Shown here: in pieces, positions 59,491 through 64,000 of the stretch
How the letters are laid out: every line of letters starts with the position of its first letter
Position numbering within the stretch: the first letter of the stretch is position 1
Assembly (NCBI RefSeq): GCF_008327685.1
Contig: NZ_BDDE01000018.1
Coordinates: 62,001 to 126,000 of the forward strand
DNA from: Actinomadura sp. K4S16
GTDB lineage: Bacteria > Actinomycetota > Actinomycetes > Streptosporangiales > Streptosporangiaceae
Length of the DNA: 64,000 nt
Direction of reading: 5' to 3'
Translations under genes and position numbers: made by a program
The notes under the pieces: generated by a model
The model's input: only the letters and a program-made list of their open reading frames with translations
Database searches by the model: none
What the model was told of the DNA's origin: nothing

Positions 59491-60782
59491 ACCTGAACGC
59501 CGTGAACCCATATCAGGCGTACGTGTACGCCTATCCGCACAAGACCGCCTACCGTCCGCTGCGCCCCGAGCCCGCGCTGCGGGACGTGTGGGCGGACGAG
59601 CCGCTCGACGCGCTCTTCCTGTACTTGCACGTGCCGTTCTGCGAGATGAGGTGCGGCTTCTGCAACCTCTTCACCCGCACCGGCGCGCCGGAGGAACTGA
59701 CCGGCGCCTACCTGGACGCGCTCGACCGGCAGGCCACCGCCGTCCTGGACGCCCTGGACGGGCCCGCCTTCGCCACCGCGGCGTTCGGCGGGGGGACGCC
59801 GACCTACTTCACCGCGTCCGAGCTGGAACGGCTCTGCGGCATCGCCGGACGGTTCCCCGGGTTCGGCTCGATCCCGCTGGGCGTGGAGACGTCCCCTGCG
59901 ACCGCCACCACCGACCGGCTGACCGTCCTCGCCGAACACGGGACCACCCGCGTATCCATCGGCGTGCAGAGCTTCCTGGACGAGGAGGCGCGCGCCGCCG
60001 TCCGGCCGCAGAAGCGCGCCGAAGTGGAGGCCGCGCTGGACCGCATCCGTGCCGTGGGGTTCCCGATCCTGAACATCGACCTGATCTACGGCATCGACGG
60101 CCAGACGCCCGCGACGTGGACGCACTCCTTGGACGCCGCTCTCGCGTGGCGCCCTGAGGAGGTCTACCTGTACCCGCTCTACGTCCGCCCGCTGACCGGC
60201 CTCGGCCGCCGTGCCCAGGACTGGGACGACCAGCGCCTCACCCTCTACCGGCTCGGCCGCGACCACCTGCTCGGCGAGGGCTACGAGCAGGTGTCGATGC
60301 GGATGTTCCGGCTGCCGTCATCCGGTGCGGGCGGCACGGAGTACTGCTGCCAGACGGACGGCATGGTCGGTCTGGGCTGCGGGGCGCGCTCCTACACCTC
60401 CCGCCTCCACTACTCGTTCGAGTACGCCGTCGGAGCCGGGCAGGTGCGCTCCATCATCGACGACTACGTGCGCGAGTCCGATTTCACCACCGCCCGCGTC
60501 GGCTTCGCGCTGGGCGACGACGAACGCCGCCGGCGGCATCTCGTCCAGTCCCTTCTGCAAGCGAGCGGCGTCGATCTGGGCGCCTACCGCGCGCGCTTCG
60601 GGAGCGACCCGATGGACGACTTCCCCGCCGATCTGAAGTCCTTCGCCGATCGCGGATGGCTGGAGACCACCGAGGACGCCGTTCGACTCACCCCTGAGGG
60701 GCTCGCCTACTCCGACGCCATAGGCCCGGCCCTGTTCTCGTCCCCTGTCCGGGACCTGATGGCCTCCTACGAGGCGCGGTGA
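59487..60782 (+). CDS. STM4012 family radical SAM protein (HemN-like)
   Basis: 431 aa. The radical SAM motif is Cys52-x3-Cys56-x2-Cys59 in LHVPFCEMRCGFCN; AFGGGTPTYFTASELERL, GVETSPATATTDRL and SIGVQSFLDEEARAAVRP follow the HemN/HemW pattern, and the C-terminal half has DGMVGLGCGARSYTSRLHYSFEY. It is distinct from coproporphyrinogen dehydrogenase in its surroundings. It creates a 5'-deoxyadenosyl radical with a 4Fe-4S cluster and SAM. The target is unknown. GTG 59487 overlaps the STM4013 stop. Confidence 0.9.
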   Translation: MNLNAVNPYQAYVYAYPHKTAYRPLRPEPALRDVWADEPLDALFLYLHVPFCEMRCGFCNLFTRTGAPEELTGAYLDALDRQATAVLDALDGPAFATAAFGGGTPTYFTASELERLCGIAGRFPGFGSIPLGVETSPATATTDRLTVLAEHGTTRVSIGVQSFLDEEARAAVRPQKRAEVEAALDRIRAVGFPILNIDLIYGIDGQTPATWTHSLDAALAWRPEEVYLYPLYVRPLTGLGRRAQDWDDQRLTLYRLGRDHLLGEGYEQVSMRMFRLPSSGAGGTEYCCQTDGMVGLGCGARSYTSRLHYSFEYAVGAGQVRSIIDDYVRESDFTTARVGFALGDDERRRRHLVQSLLQASGVDLGAYRARFGSDPMDDFPADLKSFADRGWLETTEDAVRLTPEGLAYSDAIGPALFSSPVRDLMASYEAR

Positions 60783-61639
60783 TGGACCATCTGACGATCC
60801 TGTACCGGGGGCCGCTCGCCAGCTGCGACTACGACTGCCCGTACTGCCCGTTCGCCAAGCGCCGCGACACGCCCGAGCAGCTCCGCGCCGACCGCGCCGC
60901 GCTCGAACGCTTCACGGAGTGGGTGGCGCACCGCGACCACCGCGTCTCGGTCCTCTTCACGCCGTGGGGCGAGGGGCTCGTCCGCTCCTGGTACCGGCGC
61001 GCCCTGACCGACCTGAGCCACCTCCCGCACGTGGAGCGGGTCGCGATCCAGACGAACCTCAGCCACCGCGTGTCGTGGACGGCCGACGCCGACCTCACGC
61101 GACTGGCGCTGTGGGCGACCTACCACCCCGGCCAGGTGCCCTACGAGCGGTTCCTCGGCAAATGCCTGGACCTGGCGTCGCGCGGTGTCCGCTTCAGCGT
61201 CGGGATCGTCGGCCAGCCGGAGCATCTCGACGCCGCTCGCCGCCTCCGCGCGGACCTTCCCGACACCACCTATCTCTGGGTCAACGCCGCCGAAGGTCGC
61301 GTCTACGACGACGCCGAGGCCGCCTCCTGGACCGACATCGATCCGCTGTTCCCCGTGAGCCGCCATCCGCACGCGAGCCGCGGCCTCCCCTGCCGGACGG
61401 GGGACACGGTCGTGTCGGTGGACGGCGACGGAACGGTCCGGCGCTGCCACTTCGTCCCGTCCGTGCTGGGCAACCTCTACGACGGATCGTTCCAGGACGC
61501 CCTGGCACCGCGCCCTTGCCCGCTCGACACGTGCGACTGCCACATCGGCTACGTCCACCTCGAACCGCTCGGCCTCTACGACACCTTCGCCGGCGGCGTC
61601 CTCGAACGGATCCCCGCCCTGCTCGGCCAGGCTCCCTGA
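60782..61639 (+). CDS. STM4011 family radical SAM protein
   Basis: 285 aa. Radical SAM motif Cys15-x3-Cys19-x2-Cys22 in LASCDYDCPYCPFA. Downstream VAIQTNLSHRVSW and LWATYHPGQVPYERF continue the barrel. The C-terminal 90 residues contain several cysteines (GLPCRTGDTVVSVDGDGTVRRCHFVP, RPCPLDTCDCHIGYVHL) in a SPASM/twitch-like arrangement that may hold an auxiliary iron-sulfur cluster, as in enzymes that modify peptides. ATG 60782 has GAGG 7 bp upstream; GTG 60779 overlapping the STM4012 stop is an alternative. It is the last gene of the cassette. Confidence 0.9.
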   Translation: MDHLTILYRGPLASCDYDCPYCPFAKRRDTPEQLRADRAALERFTEWVAHRDHRVSVLFTPWGEGLVRSWYRRALTDLSHLPHVERVAIQTNLSHRVSWTADADLTRLALWATYHPGQVPYERFLGKCLDLASRGVRFSVGIVGQPEHLDAARRLRADLPDTTYLWVNAAEGRVYDDAEAASWTDIDPLFPVSRHPHASRGLPCRTGDTVVSVDGDGTVRRCHFVPSVLGNLYDGSFQDALAPRPCPLDTCDCHIGYVHLEPLGLYDTFAGGVLERIPALLGQAP

Positions 61640-61718
61640 ACGGGCGGCGCCCCCTGGTGACTGGGGAAGTGAGACCAGGGGACGCCGGCCAGACCGGATA
61701 CTCCGGTCGCCTACAGGC

Positions 61719-62870
61719 TCAGGTCTGCTTCTCGGGGTGGTAGTCGGCCTCGTCCACGCCGAACGTCCACGCGACGCCCGCACGCGCCGTGCGAGTGTCG
61801 GGCGGGACGCGCAGGTAGTAGGTGCGGTGCGTGCCGTCCGGCTCGGGCGTGGAGTTGACCACCTCCACCATGACCACCGGTTCGTCGCCCGGCAGGTCGA
61901 TCGACCACAGGACGCCCGTCTCGTCGCGGTGCCGCGGACGCGCGCCGGTCTCGGCCAGGTACCGGTCGTAACCGAAGATCTCCAGCATCACGCGGCGCAG
62001 CTCGGCGTTCTGCTCGGCGGAGATGCGGTCGGGCGTCAGGTCGGTGAGCGACTCGACGAAATCGGGCGGGATCGGCATGCCGCGCCAGGCGTGCAGGGCG
62101 AATCCGTCCGGGTAGGCGAGGGCGGGGCCGTCGCCGCGGTGCAGCCGGCCGGGCTCGTCGCGGTACAGCTCACTGGGCCGCTCGGAGAGGATCACCAGCC
62201 GCTCGTAGGGCCACCACCAGCCGGCCGACCGGGCGACTTCCGCCAGCCCGGTCAGCGGGCCGTCGAGCCGTCCGAGCGACTCGAACAACGCCAGCCACGG
62301 CGCGTCGTGCTGGCCCAGGACGGCGTCGAGCGTGGCCGCGCGCAGCAGCGACTCGGCCGCGTCCTCCTCCGGGGTGGACCGCTCGTTCCCCGCCGCCATC
62401 GACCGGCCGTGCGCCCGGTCGCCGACAGCCCCGCGCACGCGCGTCACCAGCGCCTGCACCTGGTCCCACAGCAGCCCGCCCGTCTCGGCCCAGGTGCGCG
62501 GCCACTGCTCCGGCCCCTGTTCGGAGCAGGCCGCCGCGCGTTCGGCTTCCCAAGGCCGGGTGCGCACGTCCGTCAGGACGCTCCGCCCCGCCGCGTCGGC
62601 GCCCAGGTCGGCGCGGGCCTGCTGGAGCAGGTCGTCAAGCCCGGCCTTCTCCAACGCCTCGCCATGCCCGGCGAGGACGGCCGCCGCGACGGCGCCCCGC
62701 ATGGGGGAGGGCACCCACAGGTACCGCTCGGGGGGCTCCAACCCTGCGGCCGCGTAGGCGGCGGCCACGCCCGCCTCGGCGCGTGCACGGTCGGCGGGAC
62801 CGGTGGCGAACGCCGCCGCCTGCCAGTCTCCGACCACGTAATGGGTCTCGCGTACCGTTCCGGTGAGCAT
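61719..62870 (-). CDS. DUF6745 domain-containing protein
   Basis: About 383 aa. The C-terminal half (GRLHRGDGPALAYPDGFALHAWRGMPIPPDFVESL, TPDRISAEQNAELRRVMLEIFGYDRYL, GVLWSIDL...VVMVEVVNSTPEPDGTHRTYYLRVPPDTRTA) is the DUF6745 signature; the N-terminal half is helical. Function unknown. The start region is duplicated: a 15-bp unit occurs in tandem at 62856-62885, giving two in-frame ATGs (62885 and 62870). The second copy start is used here. It is convergent to the STM4011 gene and separated from it by 79 bp. Confidence 0.8.
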   Translation of the reverse strand: MLTGTVRETHYVVGDWQAAAFATGPADRARAEAGVAAAYAAAGLEPPERYLWVPSPMRGAVAAAVLAGHGEALEKAGLDDLLQQARADLGADAAGRSVLTDVRTRPWEAERAAACSEQGPEQWPRTWAETGGLLWDQVQALVTRVRGAVGDRAHGRSMAAGNERSTPEEDAAESLLRAATLDAVLGQHDAPWLALFESLGRLDGPLTGLAEVARSAGWWWPYERLVILSERPSELYRDEPGRLHRGDGPALAYPDGFALHAWRGMPIPPDFVESLTDLTPDRISAEQNAELRRVMLEIFGYDRYLAETGARPRHRDETGVLWSIDLPGDEPVVMVEVVNSTPEPDGTHRTYYLRVPPDTRTARAGVAWTFGVDEADYHPEKQT

Positions 62871-62885
62871 CGTTCCGGTGAGCAT
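62856..62885. repeat. 15-bp tandem duplication at the start of the DUF6745 gene
   Basis: CGTTCCGGTGAGCAT occurs twice without spacing (62856-62870 and 62871-62885). Each copy contains an ATG (on the minus strand), giving an in-frame MLTGT repeat at the N-terminus of the protein. Confidence 0.85.
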
Positions 62886-62896
62886 CGTCCCGCCCC

Positions 62897-63223
62897 TCAG
62901 TCGGCCACGACGCGGACCGCGCCGGGCACGTACTCGCGCTGGCGGATGACCCTGTACCAGCCCTTGGGCAGGGTGATCGCCGCGTGCTCCTCATGCACCA
63001 GCCGCCCGCCGGACGGCAGGTGCAGGTGGTCCGGGACGAGCGGGTCGGGGGTGCGCAGCAGCGTGCCGGGCGCGGCGAGGGCGTGGGCGTGCCCGGTGGC
63101 CTCACCACGGGCCAGCACCATGCGGCCCCGGCCGTCGCGCGGGGACGGCGGCAGCTCGCGGACGGCCTGCGGAACCGATTCCTCGGGCACGGGCAGGATC
63201 AGGACGTCTCCCTGTCGGTACAT
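62897..63223 (-). CDS. Small conserved protein upstream of the DUF6745 gene
   Basis: 108 aa, soluble, mostly beta: MYRQGDVLILPVPEESVPQAVRELP, GRMVLARGEATGHAHALAAPGTLLR, LHLPSGGRLVHEEHAAITLPKGWYRVIRQREYVPG. It belongs to a family usually found next to DUF6745 genes; the function is unknown. ATG 63223. Its stop is 11 bp before the first DUF6745 start, so the genes form a two-gene operon. Confidence 0.7.
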   Translation of the reverse strand: MYRQGDVLILPVPEESVPQAVRELPPSPRDGRGRMVLARGEATGHAHALAAPGTLLRTPDPLVPDHLHLPSGGRLVHEEHAAITLPKGWYRVIRQREYVPGAVRVVAD

Positions 63224-63273
63224 GCCGCGAACGTAACGTCCCCCACCGACAAAACCGCCCTGGCCGCTCCCGG

Positions 63274-64000
63274 TCAGAAGCCGCGGGTCCGGCGGGCCGC
63301 CGGGCGGGCCCAGCGGCCCGACGCGCTGAGGCCGACGTGCTGGAACGCGCGGACGAGTTCGCCGCCGAGGTTCACGCCGGCGCCGAGCGCGAGCGCCACG
63401 GAGATCGCTCCGATGAGGCTCAGCACGCCCGCCTGCGGCGAACCGGTGTTGAGCTCGACCATGCCGCGGTAGAGCGCCGTCCCCGGCAGCAGCGGGCCGA
63501 TGGCGGGGACCACGAAGGGCATGACGGGCGCCCCGTGCCTGCGGGCGAGCCAGCTCGCCATGACACCGACGAGGGTCGCCGCCACGGCGGCGGCCAGGAC
63601 GGGTGGAACGTGCCATCCGCGGCCCAGGACGTACAGCACCCAGATCATCGCGCCGCCCAGGGCGACCGTGGTCAGCACGTCGCGCGGGGCGGCGAGGGAC
63701 ACCGCGAACGTCAGCGAGATGGCGGCGGCGGCCAGGACGGCGATGGGCTTCAGGCTCGCCGAGGGGGTGGGCAGGTGCACCACGTCGATCGGCACGCCCA
63801 TGTTCACCGCGAGGTAGACCACGGCGCCCAGCCCGGCCACGATCGCCGCGATCATGAAGAAGACCTCCAGGACCCGCGCCCCGGCGCTGACCAGGTCTCC
63901 GGTGATGCCGTCCTGGATGCTCGCCACCAGCGGGCGTCCCGGGAGCAGCGCCAGGATCGAGCCGGTGACGATCGTCGCGGCCTGGCCCGGGTTGCCGAGG
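63274..64000 (-). CDS. Threonine/serine exporter (ThrE family), C-terminal part, cut by window edge
   Basis: The reading frame continues past position 64000, so the 5' part lies outside the window. The visible 242 residues contain NPGQAATIVTGSILALLPGRPLVASIQDGITGDLVSAGARVLEVFF, then helices and VMPFVVPAIGPLLPGTALYRGMVEL, matching the ThrE/YjjP-YjjB family of threonine/serine exporters with proton-coupled export. Multiple helices (LEVFFMIAAIVAGLGAVVYLAV, LKPIAVLAAAAISLTFAV, VLAAAVAATLVGVMASWLA, LSLIGAISVALALGAGVNLGG) support membrane location. Confidence 0.85.
   Translation of the reverse strand, partial: LGNPGQAATIVTGSILALLPGRPLVASIQDGITGDLVSAGARVLEVFFMIAAIVAGLGAVVYLAVNMGVPIDVVHLPTPSASLKPIAVLAAAAISLTFAVSLAAPRDVLTTVALGGAMIWVLYVLGRGWHVPPVLAAAVAATLVGVMASWLARRHGAPVMPFVVPAIGPLLPGTALYRGMVELNTGSPQAGVLSLIGAISVALALGAGVNLGGELVRAFQHVGLSASGRWARPAARRTRGF

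Noticed and set aside
59487..60782. STM4012 as coproporphyrinogen III dehydrogenase (HemN/HemW)
   Set aside because: It shares the fold and motif, but the operon context and family naming place it with the STM4011-STM4015 set, with no heme genes in view.

Overview
The window comes from a very GC-rich actinomycete (Actinomycetota). Evidence: strong third-position GC bias, frequent GTG and TTG starts, many 4-bp ATGA/GTGA gene overlaps, a principal sigma factor of HrdB type beside a DUF7455 zinc-ribbon gene and type II topoisomerase genes, and NarL-type two-component pairs. Actinomadura or another Thermomonosporaceae genus is a reasonable guess, but the genus is inference. I saw no rRNA, tRNA, CRISPR array, transposase or prophage. 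Gene calls look intact, except one gene cut by the right edge and one short decayed stretch.

Layout. 0-12.4 kb: HxlR regulator, lipoate ligase-like protein, drug-efflux MFS with divergent TetR, TerD/TerA fusion, iodotyrosine-deiodinase-like nitroreductase, HhH protein, RNase HII, membrane-anchored double AAA ATPase, AlkZ-like glycosylase and histidine phosphatase. 12.4-20.9 kb (minus): pxpABC 5-oxoprolinase genes behind two SseB-domain proteins and a small overlapping partner, then two unknown genes. 21-23.2 kb: a molybdopterin oxidoreductase/cytochrome b pair and a second HhH-GPD protein. 23.5-43.6 kb: housekeeping block with a SpoIIE phosphatase, principal sigma factor, yaaA, DUF7455 gene, ABC exporter, topoisomerase subunit B, a two-component pair, small redox and isomerase genes, topoisomerase subunit A, an FMN oxidase and a GH13 enzyme. 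43.6-52.6 kb: an ABC ATPase with sensor and regulator but no permease, methyltransferase, SDR/TetR pair, and another sensor/regulator followed by a DUF4097-like protein. 52.6-55.6 kb: metNIQ methionine importer behind a long structured leader. 55.7-61.6 kb: six overlapping genes of the STM4015 (twice), STM4014, STM4013, STM4012 and STM4011 families. 61.7-64 kb: a DUF6745 pair and the end of a ThrE-type exporter.

Two places deserve most attention. First, the STM4011-STM4015 island is a compact, translationally coupled cassette: two radical SAM enzymes, an ATP-grasp enzyme, an alkaline-phosphatase-superfamily hydrolase with Thr at the nucleophile position, and two leucine-rich-repeat-like proteins ending in the same six residues. 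I know of no assigned function for it; the composition suggests a peptide or protein modification pathway. Second, the metNIQ leader has a promoter-like sequence placed so that its transcript would begin at the ATG of a 29-codon cysteine- and methionine-rich small reading frame, overlaid on a perfect three-way-junction fold. This looks like a sulfur-amino-acid attenuator.

Regulation visible in the DNA includes repeated GTCCG operators between the MFS and TetR genes, matching 12-bp sites upstream of a TetR gene and its SDR neighbour, a 22-bp near-palindrome upstream of the ABC/two-component operon, and several clear intrinsic hairpins, most of them between convergent genes.
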